A stretch of 64,000 nucleotides of DNA, taken from assembly GCA_005502805.1 (NCBI GenBank), contig SCMY01000014.1, positions 62,001 through 126,000 of the forward strand, given 5' to 3'. Source of the DNA: Rhizobiales bacterium 2SD. GTDB taxonomy: Bacteria; Pseudomonadota; Alphaproteobacteria; Rhizobiales; Beijerinckiaceae. This document shows positions 1-8,557 of the stretch, piece after piece. A program made the translations under genes and the position numbers. Every line of letters starts with the position of its first letter. Position 1 is the stretch's first letter. The notes beneath the pieces are model-generated. The model saw only the letters and a program-made list of their open reading frames with translations, had not been told where the DNA came from and did not search any database.

Positions 1-306
1 GCATGTCAGCTGGAACACCTTGTCCGTTGGCGTCTCGCGGGTGTTGCCGCGTTTCTGGTAGACGTTGCCTTTGAAGATGACGCCATAGCCATCCTCGTAA
101 CCCGCCTCCAGCGTGACCTGCTTGCCCTCTTCGTGGATCTTCTGAGCTGTGCGATCGCTCAGATTGGTGATCGAGATATTGGCGAGGTTACTGAAGGCGG
201 AGAGCGCCCCTTCCACCTCAAAGCGGATGCGCAGTTCCGACATGTCGATCGCTTCGTCTACGCCCTCGACCTTGAGCGTGCATTTGCGCAGCCACTGCCT
301 GGTCAT
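1..306 (-). CDS. Baseplate hub protein, N-terminal part (partial)
   Basis: This is the first 102 codons of a leftward gene that runs off the window; the stop is not visible. The pattern of an early LRIRFEVEG strand, NLSDRTAQKI and then LEAGYEDGYGVIFKGNVYQ is the N-terminal layout of gp27/gp44/XkdQ-type baseplate hub proteins, which form the ring linking tail tube and spike. The start ATG (306-304) overlaps the stop of the plug gene as ATGA, so the two are translationally coupled. The family call rests on this short pattern and the position after the plug gene. Confidence 0.7.
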   Translation of the reverse strand, partial: MTRQWLRKCTLKVEGVDEAIDMSELRIRFEVEGALSAFSNLANISITNLSDRTAQKIHEEGKQVTLEAGYEDGYGVIFKGNVYQKRGNTRETPTDKVFQLTC

Positions 307-614
307 GGCGTCACCAGCAGCACGCGGCCGTTGAGGCCTAGATTGTCATATGTCGGCTCGATGAGCGGATCGGCATCGGTCTGGACATAGATCGCGCCGC
401 CGATGCCGAGGTAATCGAACTTCTGAAGGACGTTCTCGCCGGCCGTCAGCGGCAGGCCACGGACGAGCGGAGTGCCGTCGAGGCGCGAGATGTCGACAAA
501 CCATCCACCATCTGGACTATCAGCCCAGGCGAAGCGGAAGGTCAGTTCGGAGCCTCCGATCGGGACGGTCATCTGCTGCGCGTTCGGCGACAGCGGGAAC
601 TCGAATATCGTCAT
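303..614 (-). CDS. Baseplate plug protein (cyanophage Pam3 gp18-like)
   Basis: A 103-residue beta-rich protein beginning MTIFEFPLSP, with SELTFRFAW, GGWFVDISRLDG and a C-terminal YDNLGLNGRVLLV. This is the layout of the small plug family that closes the baseplate centre in minimal contractile tails such as Pam3. The ATG at 614 follows the Dit-like gene stop by 2 nt. A longer upstream reading in the same frame is arginine/histidine-rich antisense noise and was not used. It sits exactly between the Dit-like protein and the hub, as expected for a baseplate block. Confidence 0.75.
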   Translation of the reverse strand: MTIFEFPLSPNAQQMTVPIGGSELTFRFAWADSPDGGWFVDISRLDGTPLVRGLPLTAGENVLQKFDYLGIGGAIYVQTDADPLIEPTYDNLGLNGRVLLVTP

Positions 615-616
615 GA

Positions 617-1159
617 TCAGGACCGTTGTCCGGGGCTGGCGAAGCCGGAAGTGTTGGAGCTCTTCAACTGCTGCGCCCCGGTCTTCTCGGTCGAAGCGGT
701 TTTCTGCGGCGATTGCTGGCTCGACTTGCCGGCCTCTCCGGTGCTGGTGGTCTTCGTGCTGACGATCATGATGCGCCGGCACCGGATCGTCGCCATGAGC
801 ACGTCGGGCGTGCTTTTGTCGGTAATGTGCGACACGCTCTGGATGAGCATGTTCGCGTAGTGGCGCCGCACCGTGAACACGTCGATCGGCTGGCGCTGCT
901 TCTGAAACAACAACAAGTTGATCAGCGTGCGGTTGGGATAGTCCTCGCCGTGCGGTGAGCCTGACCAAACGCAAACGATCTCGACCGACGGCGGAAGCTG
1001 GATGGCATGGTCAGAAATGACCGCGCCCGTCTCGACCGGGTGATCGGTGATCGCATAGTCGTTTCGCCCCATCTCCCGGATCGAGGCGTCCGGGATGAAG
1101 TGGGCAATGCGGGTCAGCGGGTCGCGGATGAGCGCAAACCCGGCATCGATCAGAGACAT
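617..1159 (-). CDS. Dit-like distal tail/baseplate protein
   Basis: A 180-residue protein. Residues 1-130 contain ISDHAIQLPPSVEIVCVWSG, YPNRTLINLLLFQKQRQPID and a later VLMATIRCRRI strand, matching the N-terminal beta domain of Dit-like tail proteins that ring the tail end. The last 45 residues are Ser/Thr/Lys/Gln-rich and probably disordered. It is the first gene of the baseplate block after the inserted HigBA cassette. No obvious promoter for it was found between the divergent higB start and its own start, so read-through from the tape-measure side is possible. Confidence 0.65.
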   Translation of the reverse strand: MSLIDAGFALIRDPLTRIAHFIPDASIREMGRNDYAITDHPVETGAVISDHAIQLPPSVEIVCVWSGSPHGEDYPNRTLINLLLFQKQRQPIDVFTVRRHYANMLIQSVSHITDKSTPDVLMATIRCRRIMIVSTKTTSTGEAGKSSQQSPQKTASTEKTGAQQLKSSNTSGFASPGQRS

Positions 1160-1168
1160 TGAAGAAGT

Positions 1169-1208
1169 TTCCCGATTTGGGAATTAACGCTTGTTCCCGA
1201 AATGGGAA
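1169..1208 (+). promoter_or_regulatory. Two palindromic operators upstream of higBA
   Basis: Two inverted repeats of the form TTCCC-N5-GGGAA occupy 1169-1183 and 1194-1208, with centres 25 bp apart. They lie in the 65-bp gap between divergent starts at 1159 (tail gene) and 1225 (higB). A possible -35 TTGTTC (1191-1196) and -10 GATAAG (1214-1219) overlap the second site. HigA antitoxins repress their own promoters through such sites, so these are probably HigA operators (inference). Confidence 0.7.
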
Positions 1209-1224
1209 TATGCGATAAGACGCT

Positions 1225-1521
1225 ATGCAGGTTCTCTCGTTCAGCACGCTCAGGGCATTTTGGCAGATTCACCCGAAGGCCCAAGCACCGCTGACGGTTT
1301 GGCATGCTCGCGTGAAGGCCGCTCAATGGAACGGCCCGCAGGACGTGAAGAGTGACTTCGGAGCGCTAGTCGATTTTGTCGCCGATGAACGTGTCATCTT
1401 CGATGTCGGCGGCAACAACTATCGGATCGTCGCCCGGATGTCGTACCCATTCAAACGCGTGATGATCAAATTTGTTGGAACCCACAAGGAATACGACAAG
1501 ATCAACCCGGAGACCGTGTGA
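1225..1521 (+). CDS. higB: Type II toxin HigB (mRNA interferase)
   Basis: A 98-residue protein of the HigB toxin family, a RelE-like fold that cleaves mRNA on the ribosome. The diagnostic stretch is IFDVGGNNYRIVARMSY followed by FKRVMIKFVGTHKEYDKI near the C terminus; the conserved Arg/Lys/His positions are present. It starts 16 nt after the second operator and overlaps the antitoxin gene. Toxin-before-antitoxin order is normal for HigBA. It is transcribed against the surrounding tail operon, so it is cargo rather than a structural gene. Confidence 0.9.
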   Translation: MQVLSFSTLRAFWQIHPKAQAPLTVWHARVKAAQWNGPQDVKSDFGALVDFVADERVIFDVGGNNYRIVARMSYPFKRVMIKFVGTHKEYDKINPETV

Positions 1522-1904
1522 TGCAGATGGACATCCGAGCTATCCGCACCGAGGCGGATTACGAGTGGGCGCTCAAGGAGATTGAGCAGTACTTCGACAA
1601 CCAACCCGCGCTTGGTTCTCCCGAGGCGGATCGCTTCGACGTTCTGGCCGACCTCATCGAACTCTATGAGAGCCGGAGCTTTCCTGCCGAAGCCATCGAC
1701 CCCATCGACGCGCTAAACGCGTTCATGACCGATACCGGCCGCTCACAGAAGGAGCTTGGCGACCTATTCGGATCTCGCCCCCGTGCATCTGAAATTCTAA
1801 ATCGGAAGCGAGCGCTGACGGTCGAGATGATCAATGCCCTTCATCGAGAATGGGGTATCCCGGCCGACCTCCTCATCGCTCCCTATGAGAAGCGAGCGGC
1901 CTGA
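1521..1904 (+). CDS. higA: Antitoxin HigA
   Basis: A 127-residue protein. Residues 1-65 form a helical toxin-neutralising region (TEADYEWALKEIEQYF). The C-terminal half is an XRE-type helix-turn-helix (RSQKELGDLFGSRPRASEIL then RALTVEMINAL). ATG at 1521 shares one base with the higB stop (TGATG), so expression is coupled. A GTG at 1518 is an alternative start. HigA should neutralise HigB and repress the pair at the two TTCCC-N5-GGGAA sites. Confidence 0.9.
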   Translation: MQMDIRAIRTEADYEWALKEIEQYFDNQPALGSPEADRFDVLADLIELYESRSFPAEAIDPIDALNAFMTDTGRSQKELGDLFGSRPRASEILNRKRALTVEMINALHREWGIPADLLIAPYEKRAA

Positions 1905-1957
1905 GTTTTCCTCGCGACCAGCGCTTGCTATATTCCGCGCCCTTTCAGGAGACGGAT

Positions 1958-2281
1958 ATGCGAGCGCTGGTCTTTGCGATTGCGATGGTGGCGAGCGGGA
2001 CGGCTTGGGCAGCACCCGGGCGCTGCCTCCTCGTCGTTGATGGCAAGACTTATCTGAATGGGGTGTGCAAAGTAGAGCTTCGATCTGGGGGAAATTTCCA
2101 GATACTGTCTCCAGGCAAACTTACCTACTTTGCTAATGTATCCCTAAGCGGAGACGCCCAAGCAAACGGTTTCTGGAATGAGGATATGGGCGCAAATCAT
2201 GCGCATACACCTCTAGGAATACTCCAGCGGAATGATGCCTGTTGGACCAACGAACGCGCTATCGTTTGCGCCTGGCGCTAA
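1958..2281 (+). CDS. Small secreted protein of unknown function
   Basis: A 107-residue protein with a clear signal peptide (MRALVFAIAMVASGTAWA, cleavage expected before APGRC). The mature part has Cys residues around CLLVVDGKTYLNGVCKVELR and near the C terminus (NDACWTNERAIVCAW), suggesting disulphides in the periplasm. The start was chosen because CAGGAGA lies about 8 nt upstream of ATG 1958. It shares orientation with higBA and its end overlaps the tape-measure end by 4 nt, so it belongs to the same inserted cassette. No family recognised. Confidence 0.7.
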   Translation: MRALVFAIAMVASGTAWAAPGRCLLVVDGKTYLNGVCKVELRSGGNFQILSPGKLTYFANVSLSGDAQANGFWNEDMGANHAHTPLGILQRNDACWTNERAIVCAWR

Positions 2282-4722
2282 CGCGTCGCCCCCTTCAGAT
2301 CCCTTATCATCCCAGCATTCGTGTCTATCTGGGTCTGACCGATACGCTGCGCGGTATCGTGCGGATCGCCAGAGCCGGTGACGCTGGTGTGGTTTTCCTG
2401 ATTGATGGTGATGTTCGTACCGGCTGTCGACGCGGGTGGCGGAGTGAGCGCCGAACCGTTGCCGCCCAGTCCGCCGCCTTCAACCTTCGCTGCGTTGTCC
2501 GCAGCACGGATCAGCGGCGATACCGGATTGAAAAGAGCTGCAGTAGCTTCCTTCGTCTCCGTCAGTCGGCTATCGAGCTTCTGATCTGTCAGCCCCTGGC
2601 CGCTGAACAGGCTATTTGAGGCTGCGTTGCCGCGCTCATTCTCGCCGAGTCGGTTGTCGACCTTGAATCCTGACGACTTCTCCGCCTTGCTTTCCGCTTG
2701 ATGCTTCGCAGCCTCAGCCTTGCCGTCGCCGGGAAGGTTGTTCTCGTAGGCCTGAACCCGGCCCATGTCGGTCTGGCGGTCAGCCTCGCGTTCGCGATCC
2801 TGCCAGGATTTTGGTCGAACGACGTCGTCACTCTGAGGCCCCAGCGTTGCGCCGGACTCTTTCGCCGCCCACTCTCGGACGTGCTTGTCGCTCGAATTGA
2901 GATCGGCGTTCAGATCGCGGCCGGTCTTGCGGCGATAAGCTTCCGCATCGCCGCCTTTCTCCGTTGACGACGCAAGCTCCGGAGCGCTGTCGAAAGCCTT
3001 CAAGGCGCGGTCGGTCCAGCGCTGGCGTGAGTTGTAATTCTTTACCCCGGACTTCTCGTAGCCATCCTCGAAAACCTGCATCGCCTCGGATGACGAGGTT
3101 GCGCCCTTGACTGCCCCGACGACGCTCTTGTGGGTGGTTTCCAGCTCTCGCTTCAGGAAGCCGTAGTTGGCCTCGTCCGAAGACGGATCTAAGCCCTTCT
3201 CAGCGGCCCACGCCTCATATGCGCGGCGACGTGAGCCGGTCCATTGAGCCCATCCATAGCCACCTCTGGACCCCGGGACGACAGGGTTCTTCTCCTGCAA
3301 CTCGGTAAATCCGCTGCTCTCATGTCCGAGGTTGCCGACGACACCGGCAGCCTGCTCTTTTGTGAAGCCGAAATCCTCCATAAGGCGCTTCATGACGCCT
3401 GGCGCCTTTTGGCCAAACGACGTGCCGCCAATCGGAGCCGTGCTCGCAGGACGCTCAGGCGCGTCCTTCCCGCCCAACATCTTCGGAGCAATGCGCTGCC
3501 AGAGGTTGCGACTATCCTTTGGCGCCGCCGACGCATCACCTCTCTGCTGGCCAGTTCGGGGCGTTGAACCATGACGTTTGGCCGCGTCCGCTTCCAGCTC
3601 GCCAGCCTTCGCCGGCCCGAAGGTACCCGAGGCGCGGCGGCGCGCAATTTCCTCGTCCTCACCGCCGTTCGCTTCGGTCGGCGTCATGCCGATCGCGATG
3701 GCGCCGCCAACGCCGAACAGGCGCATGAACTTGCCGAGGGCGCCGCCCAAGAGTGCCACTGATGCGGCTGTGCCTACCTGCGTGATGGCCGCGGCGACGC
3801 CCAGGAGCCAGGGCGCTACCTTCAGCGCCAGCAGCCCGACGAGCGCAGCGGTGAGGCCATCCGTGCCGGCGATGGACTGCGCCAGGTTGTCGAATTTCTG
3901 CCAGAGCGGGCCGATGATGCCGAGGAGCTTGTCGAGAATCTCCCCGAGCTCGGTCGCGACCTTTCCCAGCTTCTGGAAGAACGCGACGATGTTCTCGCTA
4001 TTGTCGAGCAGGAACCGCTCGATCTTCTTGAAGAAATCCGTCAGCCCCGGCCCGAGCCGGTCGACCAGAAGCGTCCCCAGCGCGGTGAAGGTGTCGTTCA
4101 GCGAGGTCAGCGACTGGACGAGCGCGTTGGCCTTCTTGGCCGCCTCATCCTCGTTGACCCCGAGCTTTCGAACCGTCTCCGCATGCTTGGCGGCGTGCTT
4201 GGCAAAGTCGCCGCTCTGCAGCGCCTCGAGCGTCGGTAAATCCATGCCGACGAGATCGGCATGGGCCTTCTGGACGCCCAACGGCAGCTTGGCGATGGTG
4301 AGGGCGAATTCCCGCGCCAGCACGGTGCTGTCGCGAAGCTTGCCGTTCTCGCGCGTGACGACCCCGAGCTGCTTGATATAGCCTTCGAAGCCAGGGTTCC
4401 ATTTGAGCTGCTTGCCAAAGCCCTCGATCGACGACCGTGCGCCGTCGACCGTGCCGCCCAGCTGCGAGATCGCATAGCTCGCCGACCTGATCTGACCGAC
4501 AGTCGTATTTACCCGCTGGGCTTGCCAATACAGGCTATCGAGCGACTGCCCGATCTTGATGACCGCGGCAGACACAGCGGTCGACACGGCAGCCGCAGCA
4601 GCGCCCAGCGCCACAACGGATTTGGTAACGCCTTCGACCGAATTCTTGAACTTGGCTTCCTGCCCGCCCTCGATCCGATAACCGAGAGAGACCAGGAACT
4701 CCTTGATGACCTCAGCGCCCAT
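2278..4722 (-). CDS. Tail tape measure protein with internal lysozyme domain
   Basis: An 814-residue protein whose length sets tail length. Residues 1-260 are helical with an Ala-rich segment (37-55). Hydrophobic segments lie at about 285-345. At 440-580 is a tail-lysozyme domain with GVVGNLGHESSGF, whose Glu at about 468 is the expected catalytic residue, then GGYGWAQWTGSRR. The C-terminal 230 residues are low-complexity. Such embedded lysozymes cut peptidoglycan during DNA entry. The start overlaps the chaperone frameshift product, the normal tail-gene arrangement. Confidence 0.92.
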   Translation of the reverse strand: MGAEVIKEFLVSLGYRIEGGQEAKFKNSVEGVTKSVVALGAAAAAVSTAVSAAVIKIGQSLDSLYWQAQRVNTTVGQIRSASYAISQLGGTVDGARSSIEGFGKQLKWNPGFEGYIKQLGVVTRENGKLRDSTVLAREFALTIAKLPLGVQKAHADLVGMDLPTLEALQSGDFAKHAAKHAETVRKLGVNEDEAAKKANALVQSLTSLNDTFTALGTLLVDRLGPGLTDFFKKIERFLLDNSENIVAFFQKLGKVATELGEILDKLLGIIGPLWQKFDNLAQSIAGTDGLTAALVGLLALKVAPWLLGVAAAITQVGTAASVALLGGALGKFMRLFGVGGAIAIGMTPTEANGGEDEEIARRRASGTFGPAKAGELEADAAKRHGSTPRTGQQRGDASAAPKDSRNLWQRIAPKMLGGKDAPERPASTAPIGGTSFGQKAPGVMKRLMEDFGFTKEQAAGVVGNLGHESSGFTELQEKNPVVPGSRGGYGWAQWTGSRRRAYEAWAAEKGLDPSSDEANYGFLKRELETTHKSVVGAVKGATSSSEAMQVFEDGYEKSGVKNYNSRQRWTDRALKAFDSAPELASSTEKGGDAEAYRRKTGRDLNADLNSSDKHVREWAAKESGATLGPQSDDVVRPKSWQDREREADRQTDMGRVQAYENNLPGDGKAEAAKHQAESKAEKSSGFKVDNRLGENERGNAASNSLFSGQGLTDQKLDSRLTETKEATAALFNPVSPLIRAADNAAKVEGGGLGGNGSALTPPPASTAGTNITINQENHTSVTGSGDPHDTAQRIGQTQIDTNAGMIRDLKGATR

Positions 4723-4861
4723 TCTTCGCAGCCTCCTGGGCGCGCCAGGTGTTTTCGTCGAGCACGTCGATTGCGTCGTTCAGCTCTGCGACGTCGTAGA
4801 GCGAGAGCGTGCCGTCGATCAGGTCGGTGTAGCGGCAGAGGCCGCGCAGGACCGGCCGCAT
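4712..4861 (-). CDS. Tail assembly chaperone, frameshift extension (GT-like part)
   Basis: An ORF of 49 codons (from ATG 4861) in the -1 frame relative to the upstream chaperone gene and open back to the slippery site at 4945-4951. It encodes MRPVLRGLCRYTDLIDGTLS and then a Trp-containing end, resembling the small DUF6889-type proteins found just before tape-measure genes. With a -1 shift at the slippery site it would be fused to the first 124 residues of the upstream protein, giving about 201 residues. Independent initiation at ATG 4861 is the alternative. It overlaps the tape-measure start by 11 nt. Confidence 0.7.
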   Translation of the reverse strand: MRPVLRGLCRYTDLIDGTLSLYDVAELNDAIDVLDENTWRAQEAAKNGR

Positions 4862-4902
4862 CACGAAGTCCTTGGCGTCCGGTAGCGCGATCGCCTCGAA
4901 AT

Positions 4903-5316
4903 TCAGGGCTGGACGTCGGCTTGCAAACTGGACGCCAGCCCGGAGAAAAAAGGCCCGAGCTCGTTCATCACGACCTTGGAGGTGATGGTCAGCACCTCGA
5001 ACCCGCCGAGATCATCGAATTGCGGCCGGCGCGCGCTGGCGTTCCAGATCGCCGTCCATCCGGTATCGCCCGGGCGCTTGCGTTGCACCTTGGCGAGGCA
5101 CTTCGCAATGATGTACTCGACGGCCTCATCCGAGATCTCACCGAGCGCCTCGACGGCCTTCTGCAAGGCGTTCTCACCGACGCCTTCGGCGGCGACCGAG
5201 CGAAGCGTGGTCAGGATCGGGGCCAGCCGGCGCACGATGTGCAGCTGGCTCACCGCGTCGAGCTTGCCGGCGCGATAGGTGTGCTCGCCAACGGCGAATT
5301 CCAGAACGCCGTCCAT
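4903..5316 (-). CDS. Tail assembly chaperone (G-like)
   Basis: A 137-residue helical protein (AVSQLHIVRRLAPILTTL; EISDEAVEYIIAKCLAKVQR) between the tail tube and tape-measure genes, where tail-assembly chaperones sit. Such proteins coat the tape measure while the tube polymerises and are absent from the finished virion. Near its 3' end is a canonical T-TTT-TTC slippery site in frame, after which the -1 frame stays open into the next ORF. That supports a lambda G/GT-type pair. Family assignment is from position, size and the frameshift signal. Confidence 0.75.
   Translation of the reverse strand: MDGVLEFAVGEHTYRAGKLDAVSQLHIVRRLAPILTTLRSVAAEGVGENALQKAVEALGEISDEAVEYIIAKCLAKVQRKRPGDTGWTAIWNASARRPQFDDLGGFEVLTITSKVVMNELGPFFSGLASSLQADVQP
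4945..4951 (-). promoter_or_regulatory. Programmed -1 ribosomal frameshift site
   Basis: On the minus strand the gene reads CCT TTT TTC, containing the X-XXY-YYZ heptamer T-TTT-TTC in the correct phase (4951 to 4945). After a one-base slip back, the new frame has no stop until 4712. This matches the conserved frameshift in tail-chaperone genes of many long-tailed phages. Confidence 0.75.
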
Positions 5317-5317
5317 G

Positions 5318-5779
5318 TCAGATCACCGACGGCGTGCCGGTGCCGAGGACGTATTCGATCCGGGCGGCGTTCCAGGTCCATTCGTTCAGCCCAGCGTCCT
5401 TGGCGAAGGAGACGTCCGGCGGCTTCTTCCAGCCGCATCCCAGGCAGGTGATCACGTCGCCGCTCACCGGATTGCGGATGACGATTGTGCCCTGGCCATA
5501 AACCGCTGCGGACTGCGTCTCGGTGTTGTAGGCCGCCATCAGGAGGGCGTTGACCGGCGAGGTCTTGAGGATGCGAACCGTGACGACGCCGTTCTGCGCG
5601 CGATGGAGTGAGTGGGAGCCGGAGCCGTCGGCGCCCATCAGCAATGTGCCCTTGTCGTCGGTCTGCGTGAGGCTGATGCCTTCTTCGCCAGGGCCGGCGT
5701 CGTTGCCGATCGGAAATGTCCCGCCCGGCCCCACATAGGACGCCGAGACGTCGGCGAACGAATAAGTGCCAATGTGCAT
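5318..5779 (-). CDS. Tail tube protein (DUF3277)
   Basis: A 153-residue beta-rich protein with MHIGTYSFADVSASYVGPGG at the start and VRILKTSPVNALLMAAYNTE in the middle, the DUF3277 pattern. Members form the inner tube of contractile tails and are always found next to DUF3383 sheath genes, as here (9-nt gap). The C-terminal half contains GDVITCLGCGWKKPPDVSFA. The family identification is good; tube function follows from the pairing with the sheath. Confidence 0.85.
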   Translation of the reverse strand: MHIGTYSFADVSASYVGPGGTFPIGNDAGPGEEGISLTQTDDKGTLLMGADGSGSHSLHRAQNGVVTVRILKTSPVNALLMAAYNTETQSAAVYGQGTIVIRNPVSGDVITCLGCGWKKPPDVSFAKDAGLNEWTWNAARIEYVLGTGTPSVI

Positions 5780-5788
5780 GGCGTTTCC

Positions 5789-7588
5789 TCAGCGGTTGAC
5801 GTTGATCAGGACGTCCACCGAGTGGACGGCACCAGCGAGTTTCACGGCGATCTGGAAGGGCACCGATTTGCGGGCCTCGCGATCGGCCTGGCTCTGCTGC
5901 GCGACGGGCGGCGCGAAGACGTAATAGCCCTTGGTCAGGAAATCGCCGGTCTTCAGCTGGCCGAACCCCGCGGCGTTCCACTGGCCCGGAGCGACAAGGC
6001 CGTTGCGCACGGCCTGATCCAGCCGAGCCTCCATGACCGTCTGAAGCGTGGTCATGCCTTCGTCCGTCTGCGGCACCTTCGGGAAGGTGTAGAGGACATT
6101 GTAAATCGCGGTCTGGATGTCGTTCTCCAGCCAGTCGAGGCCGTGCCACTCGTCGAAGAACGATCCGTCGCTGTTGACGCCGTGCTGGATGATCGCGGTG
6201 GCGTTGTCGTAGTTGACGAAGACGTTGCAGTGCTTGGCCTTCAAGGTGGCGGCTTGCGACTCGGTGATCGTCTCCGGCGTGACGCCCGGCTCCTGCTTGA
6301 ACATCAGAGTGATGGTCGTGTTCGAGCCCTGGAAGTTCACGGTCGAGGCGCGGCCGAAGAACGAGGCGACAGCCTGGCCGGACTTCGTCGAATACTGCAG
6401 GAAGGTCCGCTTGTAGCGGGCGTCCGACAGCTGCGAGGCGAGATCGTCGGTGATCGTGGGGTCGATGATCCGGGTATCGCCCGAGGTCAGCCCAAGACGG
6501 CGCTTCTTCTGCTGGGCTTCGATGAAATCTGCCGCGGCGAGCAGTTCGGCGATCGCGACGCCCTCCTCCGCGAGCACGGCGGCATACCAGTCGCCCGAGA
6601 CGTCAACGAGGGCTTCAAGCCCTTCCGTCAGGCTCTCCGCGTCGATGCCGTTGGCCGGAGCACTGGCGGCCGCCTGCGTCAGCTTCAGGATGCCGGAGAT
6701 GTCCGTGCCGGAGCCGCCGGTCAACGTGGCGCCCGACGCCGTGATATTGGTGCCGGTCTTCGCGATCGTGATGGCATTCCCAGGCGCGCCGGCGACCTTC
6801 GCGACCGCATAGAGCACCGACCCGACGACGGAATAGGTGCTCGATGCGAAGCCGGCATCGACGCTGGCATTGAGGAAAGCCTGCGTCGCCGCCAGCGTGG
6901 CGGCGAGGTCCGCGCCGATCTTGACCTGGTTGCCAACTGCCGTGCCGGTGACGAAAGTCAGGGCCGATCCGTTGATCGTGATGCTGTCGTTGTTGGCGGG
7001 CTGCGCTGCAAAGGTGAAGCTGCCGAATGCCGTCGGCGCCTTCGCATAGGACAGCGACCGGCCGGCGCCGGTGCCCGGCCCCTGAAGCCGGAAACGGCGA
7101 ACATTGCCATCCCAGACGAAGGCCGAACCGCCTGGAAGCTCCGCCTGCACCAACGTCGCCGCCCCGTTCAGGTTCGTGATCGTCGACCAGTTGACGCCGT
7201 CGACCGTGACAGGCACGCCGTCGATGTAGATGAAGAAGGCGCCTGCCGTGACCGCCTGAAAAACGGACAAGGCGCTCTCGGCCGAGGTCAGGACACCGCC
7301 GCGCAACGTCGACTTCGTCGCGGCGCGAGCCCAGCGACCGACATAGACCAGCGAAGGCTGCGGCGTTTGCCCGAAATGTTTCTGAGCAGCCAGGTACTCG
7401 ACGTCGGTCGCGGAGAAGTCCTGAGCGACCCCGGACATGTTGGCGTACATGCGGATGCGCTCGCCGATGTCGATGACATCCGAGCCACCGACGATGCAGC
7501 CGGCGCCGAAGTTCCGCGTCGGGGCCGCGATCGGCGCGAGGCTGATGTTGATGTTGACGATATCCGAAACGGCCAATCCCTGCGCCAT
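5789..7588 (-). CDS. Tail sheath protein (DUF3383)
   Basis: A 599-residue protein starting [20 protein letters not shown], then [11 protein letters not shown] and FFGQTP-like [16 protein letters not shown], the DUF3383 sheath pattern. The C-terminal domain (about 420-599) has [20 protein letters not shown] and ends with an [19 protein letters not shown] strand, typical of sheath polymerisation handshakes. It contracts to drive the tube through the envelope. The length is normal for the family. Confidence 0.9.
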   Translation of the reverse strand: MAQGLAVSDIVNINISLAPIAAPTRNFGAGCIVGGSDVIDIGERIRMYANMSGVAQDFSATDVEYLAAQKHFGQTPQPSLVYVGRWARAATKSTLRGGVLTSAESALSVFQAVTAGAFFIYIDGVPVTVDGVNWSTITNLNGAATLVQAELPGGSAFVWDGNVRRFRLQGPGTGAGRSLSYAKAPTAFGSFTFAAQPANNDSITINGSALTFVTGTAVGNQVKIGADLAATLAATQAFLNASVDAGFASSTYSVVGSVLYAVAKVAGAPGNAITIAKTGTNITASGATLTGGSGTDISGILKLTQAAASAPANGIDAESLTEGLEALVDVSGDWYAAVLAEEGVAIAELLAAADFIEAQQKKRRLGLTSGDTRIIDPTITDDLASQLSDARYKRTFLQYSTKSGQAVASFFGRASTVNFQGSNTTITLMFKQEPGVTPETITESQAATLKAKHCNVFVNYDNATAIIQHGVNSDGSFFDEWHGLDWLENDIQTAIYNVLYTFPKVPQTDEGMTTLQTVMEARLDQAVRNGLVAPGQWNAAGFGQLKTGDFLTKGYYVFAPPVAQQSQADREARKSVPFQIAVKLAGAVHSVDVLINVNR

Positions 7589-7591
7589 CGG

Positions 7592-8176
7592 TCAGTTCTC
7601 CACGGTGAAAGGCTGGCTTGAGCCGCCTGACGTCTCGAAAGAGCCGACGGCGGAAAGCAGATTGAGGATGGGGTAGGTGCGCAGCACCGCGCGCCTGAGT
7701 GAGATTTCGAGGTCGACGCGACGCACCCAGCGTTCGTTGACGAGATCCGATGCGGTGCGCATCCGCGTGCATTCGAGGATGTTGACGCTGCCCGCTCGCA
7801 GCGCCTCGCGGTTCTGGCCGATCGTCAGGCCGTCGCGGAGCCGGCTGGCCAGGGAATAGGCCTGTGGGCCGTAGAAGCTGGCCAGCAGGTCATCGGTTTC
7901 ATGCCGCTGGAGTTCGTCGTGGCCCTCGCCTACCGGCCGATGAATCCTGACGGCGCCATAGTCGGAGGTGATGACCGTGATGCCGATCCCGCACCAATTC
8001 GTGGTGATGTCCGGATGCGGTGGCGGCTTTCGCTGCCAGCGCGGCCTAACCAGGCTCCGCGCGAGGCCGGTGATGCCGGCGACGACGTTACCGATAAAAT
8101 CCTCGAAGGCATCAGCCTCGGCAGGCGTGGTCGAGGACGGCGCCAGATAGCCGCCGGTCGCGCTGGTGTTGGCCAT
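7592..8176 (-). CDS. Neck/tail terminator protein (LIC_12616, gp12-like)
   Basis: A 194-residue protein immediately before the sheath gene. It has WCGIGITVITSDYGAVRIHR, the central HETDDLLASFYGPQAYSLAS and DLEISLRRAVLRTYPILNLL. These match the tail-terminator family that accompanies DUF3383/DUF3277 tails and caps the finished tail to join it to the head. The first 45 residues are poorly ordered. Position between connector genes and the sheath agrees. Function is by family and synteny. Confidence 0.7.
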   Translation of the reverse strand: MANTSATGGYLAPSSTTPAEADAFEDFIGNVVAGITGLARSLVRPRWQRKPPPHPDITTNWCGIGITVITSDYGAVRIHRPVGEGHDELQRHETDDLLASFYGPQAYSLASRLRDGLTIGQNREALRAGSVNILECTRMRTASDLVNERWVRRVDLEISLRRAVLRTYPILNLLSAVGSFETSGGSSQPFTVEN

Positions 8177-8185
8177 GTCGGTAGA

Positions 8186-8554
8186 TCACCTGAGCGGGAG
8201 CAACCGACAGGTCGCGACCGTGAAGCCGGCGCCGTAGCGGGAATAGTCATCCGTCGTGACGACGGTCCATTCGTTGCCGTTCCAGCGCAGGATATCAGCG
8301 TCGACGCCGTTTCCGCCCTCGGCAAGTCGAAAGGTCGAATGGACGATAATGGAGCCGTCCGAGATCGCGGCGTCCGGCGTCCGGCGCAGGTTCTGCCCCT
8401 TGTCAGAGGTGACGACGACGGAGATCGGCGTTTCAGTCGGCGTCTCGACCGTTCGCCCTGTCGCAGGATCGACGCTCACAGCCGTTCTGATGAGGACGGC
8501 GCTGTCGGCAAACAGCGGATCGCTCAGCACATCGGAGACGTCGAGGAGCGGCAC
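8186..8554 (-). CDS. Head closure/head-tail joining protein (putative)
   Basis: A 122-residue beta-rich protein (SAVLIRTAVSVDPATGRTVE; ILRWNGNEWTVVTTDDYSRY; ATCRLLPLR). Small proteins of this type between the capsid block and the tail terminator usually close the portal exit or adapt the tail. No signature strong enough for a named family is visible. The assignment is from synteny and size. Confidence 0.55.
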   Translation of the reverse strand: MPLLDVSDVLSDPLFADSAVLIRTAVSVDPATGRTVETPTETPISVVVTSDKGQNLRRTPDAAISDGSIIVHSTFRLAEGGNGVDADILRWNGNEWTVVTTDDYSRYGAGFTVATCRLLPLR

Positions 8555-8557
8555 GGC

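Noticed and set aside
2278-2619. Rightward frame overlapping the tape-measure end
   Set aside because: Antisense to the low-complexity C terminus of the tape measure; no start signal or domain.
5612-7621. A 669-codon open frame on the plus strand
   Set aside because: It is antisense to the tail sheath gene, which matches DUF3383. The product is Asp/Arg/Gly-rich noise.
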